Shown here: piece after piece, positions 8,264 through 14,996 of the stretch
Layout of the letters: every line of letters begins with the position of its first letter
Position numbering within the stretch: position 1 is the first letter of the stretch
Origin: Roseovarius sp.
Lineage (GTDB): Bacteria; Pseudomonadota; Alphaproteobacteria; Rhodobacterales; Rhodobacteraceae
Assembly: GCF_030373445.1 (NCBI RefSeq)
Contig: NZ_JAUCYU010000002.1
Location: forward strand, 496,001 to 560,000
Length of the DNA stretch: 64,000 bases
Direction of reading: 5' to 3'
The notes under the pieces: generated by a model
Told to the model about the DNA's origin: nothing
Database searches by the model: none
What the model saw: the letters and a program-made list of their open reading frames with translations, nothing else
Translations under genes and position numbers: made by a program

Positions 8264-9049
8264 ATGTATGCATTCGATTTCGAACGCCCGAAGACGCTGG
8301 CCGATGCGGTCAAGGCGATGACGGACGAGGACGCGGTGGCGCTGAGCGGGGGGCAGACGCTGATCCCGTCGCTGAAGCAGCGGCTGGCGATGCCCTCGAA
8401 GCTGGTGAGCCTGACCGGCATCGACGAGATCAAGGGGATCTGTGTCGACGATGACGGGCGGGTCTGTATCGGCGCGGCCACGATCCATGCGGATGTGGCG
8501 GCGCAGGAGTATTACCCGGCGCTGGCGGCGCTGGCCTCGAACGTGGGCGACCCGGCGGTGCGCAACCGCGGGACGATCGGCGGGTCGCTGGCCAACAACG
8601 ACCCGTCGGCGTGTTACCCGGCGGCGGCGTTGGGCTCTGGTGCCGTGATCCGGACCGACAAGCGCGAGATCGCGGCGGATGACTATTTCACCGGCATGTT
8701 CGAGACGGCGCTGGAGGAGGGCGAGATCATCACCGAGATCAAGTTCCCGGTGCCGGAAACCGCCGCCTACATGAAGTTCGAACAGCCGGCGTCGCGCTTT
8801 GCGCTGGTGGGCGTGTTCGTGGCCAAATATGCGGACGGGGTTCGCGTGGCGGTGACGGGTGCCTCGAACGAGGGCGTGTTCCGCTGGTCGGAGGCCGAGG
8901 CGGCGCTTGGGTCGGATTTCTCGGCCGGGGCGCTGGACGGGCTGAAGCTGGACGGGTCGAACATGATTTCCGACGTGCATGGCTCGGGCGATTACCGGGC
9001 GCATATCGCGAAGGTAATGACCAAGCGGGCGGTCGAGAAGGCCGGCTGA
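8264..9049 (+). CDS. coxM: CO-dehydrogenase-type medium (FAD) subunit
   Basis: 261-residue FAD-binding subunit of the molybdenum hydroxylase. The N-terminal PCMH fold shows ALSGGQTLIPSLKQRLAMP and the FAD motif NRGTIGGSLANNDPSACYPAAAL; the C-terminal CO-dehydrogenase flavoprotein domain starts around ETAAYMKFEQPASRFALVGV. It follows coxL by 14 bases with GGAGG before the ATG, so it is co-transcribed. It receives electrons from CoxS and hands them to quinone or another carrier. Confidence 0.94.
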   Translation: MYAFDFERPKTLADAVKAMTDEDAVALSGGQTLIPSLKQRLAMPSKLVSLTGIDEIKGICVDDDGRVCIGAATIHADVAAQEYYPALAALASNVGDPAVRNRGTIGGSLANNDPSACYPAAALGSGAVIRTDKREIAADDYFTGMFETALEEGEIITEIKFPVPETAAYMKFEQPASRFALVGVFVAKYADGVRVAVTGASNEGVFRWSEAEAALGSDFSAGALDGLKLDGSNMISDVHGSGDYRAHIAKVMTKRAVEKAG

Positions 9050-9073
9050 GTCTGTCTTAGGATTGATTGGGGG

Positions 9074-9095
9074 GGCCGGGGTGAAAGCCTCGGCC
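9074..9095 (+). terminator. Hairpin downstream of coxM
   Basis: Arms GGCCGGGG and CCTCGGCC around TGAAAG, 24 bases after the coxM stop. One G-T pair is inside and only a weak T-run follows. Probably the 3' end of the coxSLM message. Confidence 0.5.
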
Positions 9096-9159
9096 TCTCA
9101 CCGGATGTGTTGAAGACTCAAGCGCGACCCCATGTGCAATACTGCTCAGAATATGCCAA

Positions 9160-9185
9160 TGCCCCCGCAGAAATCTGCGGGGGCA
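9160..9185. terminator. Strong symmetrical hairpin downstream of the ankyrin gene
   Basis: Arms TGCCCCCGCAGA and TCTGCGGGGGCA are perfectly complementary over 12 bases with two bases between. Neither side has a T-run. It lies between convergent coxM and the minus-strand ankyrin gene, so it could serve as a bidirectional terminator. Confidence 0.5.
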
Positions 9186-9369
9186 GGTGAATAAATCGAT
9201 CCAAACTTTGCATGTTTGACATGAACATAGCGGACCTTGGAGCGGGATGCAGCATCGGTCAACTTGGAGTGGTAGCTGCGCCGCTCGGCCCTCTCGCCAG
9301 CGGCGTTGGAAACTCCGATGCCGACCGCCGGAGGTCGGGTAATTCAGTACTGAAACGTCTATCGAGAGA

Positions 9370-9825
9370 TCAGAAGCTTACCGTGATACCCATGGTTTTC
9401 ATCAATTTTCGGGGAGATACGCCATGCAGGTTTTCCGCATCCGGATCAGCGCCTGCTTTTACAAGTTTTGAAATCAATGTCTGATCTGCTCTGGCAAAAA
9501 CCGCTCGAAACAATGGCGAATTACCGTGCACATCCCTTAAATTTGCTAACGCGCCATTGTCGAGCAAATCGAACGCGATTTCATTGTGGCCGTTCTGAAT
9601 TGCGAAGTGAAGTGCCGTCCAACCCTGACCATCTTGCACATTAACTTTTGCGCCTTTCGCAATCAGGAAATTCGAAATTTCCGACTGGCCATCGATAGCT
9701 GTATGCATTAGTGCCGTTCGGCCATCTTCATCAATCTCATCTATTCCACATCCGCTTCCAAGCAGCTGCGCAATCTCATTCAGATCGAAACGGAATACAG
9801 CATCCCGTAATTTGTGTGATTTCAT
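9370..9825 (-). CDS. Ankyrin-repeat protein, likely immunity protein for the adjacent toxin tip
   Basis: 151-residue soluble protein made of about four ankyrin repeats: EDGRTALMHTAIDGQSEISNFL, QGWTALHFAIQNGHNEIAFDLL, HGNSPLFRAVFARADQ and the C-terminal AGADPDAENLHGVSP. It has no signal peptide or membrane helix and lower GC than the chromosome. It begins two bases after the stop of the GH-E nuclease fragment on the same strand. In polymorphic toxin systems the gene directly behind the toxin tip encodes immunity, and ankyrin-repeat proteins are one known immunity class. Immunity is therefore the best guess but rests on position. Confidence 0.75.
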   Translation of the reverse strand: MKSHKLRDAVFRFDLNEIAQLLGSGCGIDEIDEDGRTALMHTAIDGQSEISNFLIAKGAKVNVQDGQGWTALHFAIQNGHNEIAFDLLDNGALANLRDVHGNSPLFRAVFARADQTLISKLVKAGADPDAENLHGVSPRKLMKTMGITVSF

Positions 9826-9827
9826 TT

Positions 9828-10202
9828 TCAGTCGTTTCCTGGTTTTTCAAATCTGTGACCTCTGTTATTTATGGGGTCTTCGATTTGGTACAGATCAGGG
9901 TTGTTCATCCTTTCGTTGAATTCTGGCTGGCTCAGCCCTTCAGCTTCAGCTTCAGCTTTTGCTTTCTCACGCCTAAATTCGTGCCCGTACTTATGACCGA
10001 GGTCATGATTTCCCTCAATAGGATCACCAGTATTCGCATCAATAAACCGGCCATCAGGAGTTTGTGGAGTTCTGGCTTCAACTTCTTTCCTAACCTGCTT
10101 ACGTTGATTGAGCGGTGCATGCGGGATGGCGCGAAAACCCCTTGCCCAAACCGCTGCGCCAATAGCGGTGGTATCTGTCCTTCCGTTAGTCCATCCGCAT
10201 TC
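9828..10202 (-). pseudogene. Start-less fragment of a polymorphic toxin with C-terminal GH-E (HNH/Endo VII) nuclease domain
   Basis: An open frame of 124 codons on the minus strand with no ATG, GTG or TTG before the domain; a TGA at 10203-10205 closes it upstream. It reads PLNQRKQVRKEVEARTPQ, then PDGRFIDANTGDPIEG, then LGHKYGHEFRREKAKAEAE, and ends LYQIEDPINNRGHRFEKPG. The GHxxGHEF core and the closing IEDPxxNRxHRFE are the signature of the GH-E family of HNH/Endonuclease VII nucleases, known as C-terminal tips of Rhs/CDI-type toxins. A short Ala-Glu-rich run lies mid-domain. The delivery part is missing, so this looks like a displaced or decayed tip; its immunity gene follows at 9825. Confidence 0.75.
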
Positions 10203-10514
10203 TCAGAGTGCTAGCCGTGACGGAACCCCAAGGCAAAACCTACTTGGTTCTGGCACGTTTCTGTCTTGTTGCAGGACCGGTCGTTCGCTGCTGTGTGTCG
10301 AAGGAGCAGGAAGGGCTCGAAGCGGACGATCGCCCTTTATGTGATCGAGTCTTACATGGTCGAGATCATCAACACTTCTGTTAAAGGTCTTGGGATGTCA
10401 CCGGGGCGGTTGCGCAACGGGTTATCGTGGGCGGGCCGCGGGGGCGGGGAGAGCGTTGCGTTGCGAGGCCAATCCTTTAGCTTTTGGGCAGGACACCATT
10501 TTCGAAAGTCAAAG
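10203..10514. other. Intergenic stretch upstream of the toxin fragment
   Basis: About 310 bases with no supported gene on either strand. The minus-strand frame of the toxin fragment ends at a stop at 10203, and no recognisable Rhs or filamentous-haemagglutinin sequence follows in other frames. It also holds the upstream region of the plus-strand membrane protein at 10515. Confidence 0.55.
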
Positions 10515-11312
10515 ATGCAGAGATTGGCCTGGTTTCGCAATTTGAACATCCTTCTGAGCCTTGCGGGGGTCGTGATCTTCGGGGCGGCGCTGGTCGTGCT
10601 AGTGACGGCGCCGGACAGGGTGGACCGGATGGTGCAGGATTTTGCCGTGAGCCAGGTGTCCGACCGGTTCCAGGAGACGATCGCCGCGCATCAGCTCAAG
10701 GATCGGGCGGGGCGGCTGAAGGGGCTTGCGGAAGGGCTGGCGGAGCGGTTCACGCACTCCATCGAGGAACAGAAGGCGCGGCTGGAGGCGGGGTTCGACA
10801 AGTTCGTCGCGGATGTGCTGACCGCGGGCTGCAAGATCGACTGCGACCGGCAGGCGGCCGTGCGCGAGGACGTCACCGCGTTTTTCGAGGGGGTACTGCG
10901 CGCGACGGAAGAAGGGCGGGCGCGGATCGAGGCGTTTATCGAGAAAGAATACGACGAGGTACTTGCCGAGTTGCGGCGCGACCTGAAGGTCTTCTGCGCG
11001 TCCAACCTGGTGGTGTTCCTGATGGCGCTGGCCCTGGCGGTGTTCAAGGGCCGCGCCAGCGCGCACCTGTTGCCGATTTCGCTGCTGCTTTCGGTGGCGA
11101 CTGTGATTGCGACCTATTTCTACGTGTTCAACCAGAACTGGCTGTGGACGATCGTCTTCAACGATTACTGGGGGTGGAGTTACCTGGGCTTTGTCGGGGT
11201 GCTGTTCGCCTTCCTGATGGACATCGCCTTCAACCGGGCGCGGATCACCACGCGGGTGATCAATTTCTTTTGCCACCTGGCTGGCGCGGCGGCGTCCGTG
11301 TTTCCCTGTTAG
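10515..11312 (+). CDS. Membrane protein with long coiled coil between membrane helices
   Basis: 265 residues, function unknown. An N-terminal membrane helix (LNILLSLAGVVIFGAALVVL) is followed by about 120 charged residues with coiled-coil character (QETIAAHQLKDRAGRLKGLA, FFEGVLRATEEGRARIEAF), including a CKIDC Cys pair. Three to four helices close the protein (NLVVFLMALALAVF, LLPISLLLSVATVIATYFYV, YLGFVGVLFAFLMDIAF and a last one ending FPC). ATG 10515 is preferred because residues before it, although in frame back to 10266, are low quality. It stands alone on the plus strand; no domain name can be given. Confidence 0.75.
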   Translation: MQRLAWFRNLNILLSLAGVVIFGAALVVLVTAPDRVDRMVQDFAVSQVSDRFQETIAAHQLKDRAGRLKGLAEGLAERFTHSIEEQKARLEAGFDKFVADVLTAGCKIDCDRQAAVREDVTAFFEGVLRATEEGRARIEAFIEKEYDEVLAELRRDLKVFCASNLVVFLMALALAVFKGRASAHLLPISLLLSVATVIATYFYVFNQNWLWTIVFNDYWGWSYLGFVGVLFAFLMDIAFNRARITTRVINFFCHLAGAAASVFPC

Positions 11313-11319
11313 GTGCGAG

Positions 11320-11341
11320 GCCCCGGCTCGGGGGCCGGGGC
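11320..11341 (+). terminator. GC-rich hairpin after the coiled-coil membrane protein
   Basis: Arms GCCCCGGC and GCCGGGGC with a six-base loop, eight bases behind the stop at 11312. A G-rich stretch and a short CTTT follow. Likely transcript end between convergent genes. Confidence 0.5.
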
Positions 11342-11371
11342 GGGGGGCTTTGCCCTTGATTCCGCGCAGCT

Positions 11372-11842
11372 TTATTCCTCGTCAAACCACAGGCGCGGCT
11401 CGGCGATCTCGATGGAATTGCCGGCAGGGTCGCGGAAGTAGATGGAGCGGGCGCCGTTGGGCCATTGGAAATCGGCCTCGATGGGATGGCCGGCGGCTTG
11501 CAGGCGGTGGCGCCACTGGTCGAGCTCTTCGGCGGTGGCGGAGAAGCAGAGGTGGCCGGGCCCGTGGGCGCCGTGGGGCGGGACGGGGAGCTTGGGGTTG
11601 GTGGAGCCTTCGGCGGTGGCGTCGGGGTTGAAGACCAGCAGGATGCCGGGGCCCACGCGGTAGAAAATGTGGCGGCCCTCGACGCGGATGACCTCGGGCA
11701 GGCCCATGACATCGCCGTAGAAGGCGGCGGCGGCGTCGAGATTGTCGGCGTAGAGCGCGGATTCGAGGATCGCGCCGGGGGGCGGGGCCGGGGGCAGGTC
11801 TGCGGGGTAGGTCATGCCCTTTATGTAGGGTCGTTCCACCAT
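11372..11842 (-). CDS. VOC-family (glyoxalase/bleomycin-resistance-like) protein
   Basis: 156-residue vicinal-oxygen-chelate protein. It has the two beta-alpha-beta-beta-beta units of the fold: ILESALYADNLDAAAAFYGDVMGLPEV at the N-terminal side and GPGHLCFSATAEELDQW, SIYFRDPAGNSIEIAEPRLW at the C-terminal side. Candidate metal ligands are H in GHLCF and E in SIEIAE. It is probably a metal-dependent isomerase, dioxygenase or resistance protein; the substrate is not predictable. A second in-frame ATG at 11815 is an equally possible start. Monocistronic and divergent from the HNH gene. Confidence 0.85.
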   Translation of the reverse strand: MVERPYIKGMTYPADLPPAPPPGAILESALYADNLDAAAAFYGDVMGLPEVIRVEGRHIFYRVGPGILLVFNPDATAEGSTNPKLPVPPHGAHGPGHLCFSATAEELDQWRHRLQAAGHPIEADFQWPNGARSIYFRDPAGNSIEIAEPRLWFDEE

Positions 11843-11936
11843 TGCACAAACCCCGGGCAGAGCTGTGGATAAGTGTCACAATAGGGTTACGGAATCAGCA
11901 TACTCAAACCCCAAAATGTTCCGCAATTCGTGGGGC

Positions 11937-11964
11937 TTGTCAGGTCCGAAACACGATATATAGT
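11937..11964 (+). promoter_or_regulatory. Candidate sigma-70-type promoter for the HNH gene
   Basis: TTGTCA at 11937 and TATAGT at 11959 are separated by 16 bases, in the AT-richer gap between the divergent VOC and HNH genes. It is placed about 75 bases before the HNH start. Confidence 0.4.
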
Positions 11965-12040
11965 GAACATCACGACGGGGCGGGCTGTGCCGCCCCCGAG
12001 CAAAAACAAGAGGTGAACCGGGCGGGAGCGAGTGGCTGTC

Positions 12041-12625
12041 ATGGATGGGGATTTCAGAACCGAGTTTGTCAGGGAGCCGTCAGCGCTGAAGCATCATCCG
12101 GCGCTGGTGCTGAACGCCGATTACCGGCCGCTCTCGTACTACCCGCTGTCGCTTTGGCCATGGCAGGACGCGGTGAAGGCGGTTTACCTCGATCGTGTTG
12201 ATATCGTTGCCGAATACGAACACACGGTCCGAAGCCCGAGTACCGAGATACGCATCCCGAGCGTGATCGTCCTCAAGGACTACGTCAAACCCCAGAAGCG
12301 CGTGGCATTCACGCGCTTCAATCTTTTTCTGAGGGACGAATTCCGCTGCCAGTATTGCGGCTCGAAGGGCGAGCTGACCTTCGACCACGTGGTGCCGCGG
12401 GCGCGGGGCGGAATCACCTCCTGGGAAAACGTGGTCGCGGCCTGTTCGCGGTGCAACCTGCGGAAGGGGGCCAAGAGCCTGCGGCAGGTGGGCATGACGC
12501 TGCAGAAACCGCCGCGCGCGCCGGGGGCGGAGGAGCTGCGCAACATGGGGCGCAAGTTCCCGCCGAACCACCTGCATGACAGCTGGATCGACTTCCTTTA
12601 CTGGGATGCCGAGCTGGAAGCCTGA
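12041..12625 (+). CDS. HNH endonuclease
   Basis: 194-residue HNH nuclease of a kind common in alphaproteobacterial chromosomes. The nuclease core is RCQYCGSKGELTFDHVVPRA, continuing with WENVVAACSRCNLRKG; the four Cys (CxxC and CxxC) bind structural zinc and DH supplies the catalytic His. The N-terminal part (HHPALVLNADYRPLSYYPLS) is conserved in this family but of unknown role. It is not inside an intron or intein, so homing is unlikely. ATG 12041 is used; a GTG at 12032 in frame has the better-spaced GGGAG and could be the true start. Confidence 0.9.
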   Translation: MDGDFRTEFVREPSALKHHPALVLNADYRPLSYYPLSLWPWQDAVKAVYLDRVDIVAEYEHTVRSPSTEIRIPSVIVLKDYVKPQKRVAFTRFNLFLRDEFRCQYCGSKGELTFDHVVPRARGGITSWENVVAACSRCNLRKGAKSLRQVGMTLQKPPRAPGAEELRNMGRKFPPNHLHDSWIDFLYWDAELEA

Positions 12626-12690
12626 GCGCTTGCAATCGGCCGGGGCTTTGCGCATCCTTGGTTTTCCGCAACCGGGAGGCCGACACGCGC

Positions 12691-13320
12691 ATGGGGTCGA
12701 AACTAAGCCAGGATCCGCACAAGCTTCGGGAAAGCCGCGAGAAAAACCTCGAGACGGCGATCGGCCGGGAGGTGCGCGAGTTCCGCCATGCGCGGGGGAT
12801 GACCGTGGCCGACTTGGCGGAGGTGACGGGGCTTTCGGTGGGGATGCTGTCGAAGATCGAGAACGGGGTGACGTCGCCCTCGCTGACCACGTTGCAGGCG
12901 TTGTCGGCGGCGCTGTCGGTGCCGGTGACGTCGTTCTTCCGCCGGTTCGAGGAGCGGCGGGAGGCGGTGCATGTGAAGGCGGGCGAGGCGCTGGAGATCG
13001 AGCGGGCCGGCACGCGGGCGGGGCACCAGTACAACCTGTTGGGCCATATCGGGGCCAATAACAGCGGTGTCGTGGTGGAGCCCTACCTGATCACGCTGTC
13101 CGAGGCATCGGACACGTTCGAGACGTTCCAGCACGAGGGGATCGAGCTTTTGTACATCCTCGAGGGGGAGGTGGGCTATCGCCATGGCGACCAGAGCTTT
13201 CACCTGCGGCCCGGCGACAGCCTGTTCTTCGATGCCGACGCGCCGCACGGGCCGCATGAGCTGATCCAGTTGCCGATCCGGTACCTGTCGGTGATTTCCT
13301 ACCCGCAGGGCGGCGGATGA
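12691..13320 (+). CDS. XRE-family regulator with C-terminal cupin domain
   Basis: 209-residue transcription factor with an N-terminal HTH_3 domain (VREFRHARGMTVADLAEVTG, then LSVGMLSKIENGVTSPSLTT) and a C-terminal cupin (FETFQHEGIELLYILEGEVG, HLRPGDSLFFDADAPHGPHE). Cupin-HTH proteins of this kind sense small metabolites, often amines or amino acids. It lies directly before mgsABC on the same strand, with an inverted repeat in the 89-base gap, so it is the likely regulator of the methylamine-assimilation genes. ATG 12691 is preferred over a TTG at 12658. Confidence 0.9.
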   Translation: MGSKLSQDPHKLRESREKNLETAIGREVREFRHARGMTVADLAEVTGLSVGMLSKIENGVTSPSLTTLQALSAALSVPVTSFFRRFEERREAVHVKAGEALEIERAGTRAGHQYNLLGHIGANNSGVVVEPYLITLSEASDTFETFQHEGIELLYILEGEVGYRHGDQSFHLRPGDSLFFDADAPHGPHELIQLPIRYLSVISYPQGGG

Positions 13321-13342
13321 ATATTCCCCACAGGAAACTATA

Positions 13343-13370
13343 ATTCCGGATATTGAACTTTATTCGGAAT
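13343..13370 (+). promoter_or_regulatory. Inverted repeat upstream of mgsA
   Basis: ATTCCG at 13343 and CGGAAT at 13365 form an inverted repeat with 16 bases between them, inside the AT-rich gap between the XRE-cupin gene and mgsA. Likely operator for the XRE-cupin protein; not proven. Confidence 0.4.
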
Positions 13371-13409
13371 CAGGCTAGCGTGTCTTCAACACCAGGTATG
13401 GAGACGCCA

Positions 13410-14303
13410 ATGTGTGGAATCGTCGGACTGTTTCTGAAGGACAAATCGCTCGAGCCGAAGCTGGGCGAGATGCTGACGGATATGCTGATCACCATGTCGG
13501 ACCGGGGGCCCGACAGCGCGGGGATCGCGGTTTACGGCACGGATCGTGACGGCTTTGCCAAGCTGACCGTGCAGGCGGCGGACCCGTCGCGGTTCGCGGG
13601 GCTGGACAAGGCACTTGGACAGGCGATCGGGGCGGATGTGACCTGCCGGGTGATCGACACGCACGCGGTGCTGGAACTGCCCGAGGAGAAAATGGCCGAG
13701 GCGCGGGCGGCGCTGAAGGCGGATCGTCCAGATGTGAGGGTGATGAGTGCCGGGGAAGTCATTGAAATCTACAAGGAAGTCGGGCTTCCGGGTGACGTGG
13801 CCAAGCGCTTCGACATCCCCAAGCTGACCGGCACCCATGGCATTGGGCACACGCGGATGGCCACGGAATCGGCGGTGACGACGCTGGGCGCGCACCCGTT
13901 CTCGACCGGGGGCGACCAGTGCCTTGTGCATAACGGGTCGCTGTCGAACCACAACTCCCTGCGGCGCAAGCTGAAGCACGAGGGCGTGGAGGTCGAGACG
14001 CAGAACGACACCGAGGTCGCGGCCGCGTACCTGACGTGGAAGATGCGCGAGGGCGCCAGCCTTGGCGAGGCGCTGGAGGCGGGGCTCGACGATCTGGACG
14101 GGTTCTACACCTTCGTCGTGGGCACCAAGGACGGGTTCGGCGTGCTGCGCGACCCGATCGCCTGCAAGCCGGCCGTCATGGCCGAAACCGATCAATACGT
14201 GGCGTTCGGCAGCGAATACCGCGCGCTGGTGAACCTGCCGGGCATCGAGGATGCCAAGGTCTGGGAGCCGGAGCCCGCCACTGTCTATTTCTGGAGGCAC
14301 TGA
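13410..14303 (+). CDS. mgsA: Class II glutamine amidotransferase subunit, N-methylglutamate synthase type
   Basis: 297-residue Ntn-type glutamine amidotransferase. The start MCGIVGLFL puts the catalytic Cys at residue 2, exposed after Met removal, which fixes ATG 13410 over the in-frame ATG at 13398. Other motifs are the Arg/Asp stretch MSDRGPDSAGIAVYG, GIGHTRMATESAVT, and the Asn/Gly oxyanion segment LVHNGSLSNHNSLRRK. Together with the next two genes it splits the domains of glutamate synthase, as in N-methylglutamate synthase (mgsABC) of methylotrophs and Roseobacters and the glxBCD genes of rhizobia. mgsB follows after three bases. Confidence 0.85.
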   Translation: MCGIVGLFLKDKSLEPKLGEMLTDMLITMSDRGPDSAGIAVYGTDRDGFAKLTVQAADPSRFAGLDKALGQAIGADVTCRVIDTHAVLELPEEKMAEARAALKADRPDVRVMSAGEVIEIYKEVGLPGDVAKRFDIPKLTGTHGIGHTRMATESAVTTLGAHPFSTGGDQCLVHNGSLSNHNSLRRKLKHEGVEVETQNDTEVAAAYLTWKMREGASLGEALEAGLDDLDGFYTFVVGTKDGFGVLRDPIACKPAVMAETDQYVAFGSEYRALVNLPGIEDAKVWEPEPATVYFWRH

Positions 14304-14306
14304 GAC

Positions 14307-14984
14307 ATGCAGACCTATGACCTTGCCGCCGAGGGCCTGCGCGGCCTGAACGAGGCGTTGCAGGCGCAGACCGCGCAGACGAACGAAACCGCCTGGGAGG
14401 TGGTGAACCCGCGGGGCAGTCACGCGATTGCCGTGGGGCTGGATGCGCCGATCGAGGTGCAGGTGAAGGGCTCGACCGGGTATTACTGCGCGGGCATGAA
14501 CCAGCAGGCGACGGTGCACGTGACGGGCTCGGTGGGGCCCGGCGTGGCCGAGAACATGATGAGCGGCACGGTGGTGGTCGAGGGCGATGCCAGCCAGTAT
14601 GCCGGGGCGACGGGCCATGGCGGGCTGCTGGTGATCAAGGGCAACGCCTCGTCCCGCTGCGGGATTTCCATGAAGGGGATCGATATCGTGGTGCATGGCA
14701 ACGTGGGGCACATGTCGGCCTTCATGGGGCAGGCGGGGCACCTGGTGGTGTGCGGCGATGCCGGCGATGCGTTGGGCGACTCGATCTACGAGGCGAAGCT
14801 GTTCGTGCGGGGCAGCGTGAAGAGCCTCGGCGCCGACTGCATCGAGAAGGAGATGCGGCCCGAGCACCTTGAAAAGCTGGCCGACCTTCTGGAACGGGCC
14901 GGATCGGACGCCAAGCCGGAAGAGTTCCGCCGCTATGGCTCGGCCCGGCAGCTTTACAACTTCGATATCGACAACGCCTATTGA
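14307..14984 (+). CDS. mgsB: GXGXG-domain subunit, N-methylglutamate synthase type
   Basis: 225 residues forming the right-handed beta-helix (GXGXG) domain of glutamate synthase. Repeats include IEVQVKGSTGYYCAGMNQQA, VHVTGSVGPGVAENMMSGTV, YAGATGHGGLLVIKGNASS and HLVVCGDAGDALGDSIYEA. In the full enzyme this domain is structural and links the amidotransferase to the FMN synthase site. It lies three bases after mgsA and twelve before mgsC. The order and sizes match split N-methylglutamate synthase rather than normal GltBD. Confidence 0.85.
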   Translation: MQTYDLAAEGLRGLNEALQAQTAQTNETAWEVVNPRGSHAIAVGLDAPIEVQVKGSTGYYCAGMNQQATVHVTGSVGPGVAENMMSGTVVVEGDASQYAGATGHGGLLVIKGNASSRCGISMKGIDIVVHGNVGHMSAFMGQAGHLVVCGDAGDALGDSIYEAKLFVRGSVKSLGADCIEKEMRPEHLEKLADLLERAGSDAKPEEFRRYGSARQLYNFDIDNAY

Positions 14985-14996
14985 GGAGCGCAGGAC

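Larger units (their letters stand above)
9050..9369. other. Intergenic stretch after coxM
   Basis: About 320 bases without a supported gene and with lower GC than coxM. It holds two hairpins: GGCCGGGG/CCTCGGCC at 9074-9095, a likely coxM transcript end, and a long near-perfect one at 9160-9185. The latter marks the side where the lower-GC ankyrin/toxin island begins. Confidence 0.6.

Noticed and set aside
5862..8273. Long open frame antisense to coxL
   Set aside because: Arg/His-rich shadow of a real, motif-bearing gene; typical of high-GC DNA with strong third-position bias.
9212..9484. Small plus-strand ORF after coxM
   Set aside because: Overlaps the 3' end of the ankyrin gene in antisense, and has no recognisable domain or ribosome site.
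12041..12625. Homing endonuclease or mobile element reading for the HNH gene
   Set aside because: No intron, intein or terminal repeats; the family with this N-terminal part is a normal chromosomal gene in alphaproteobacteria.
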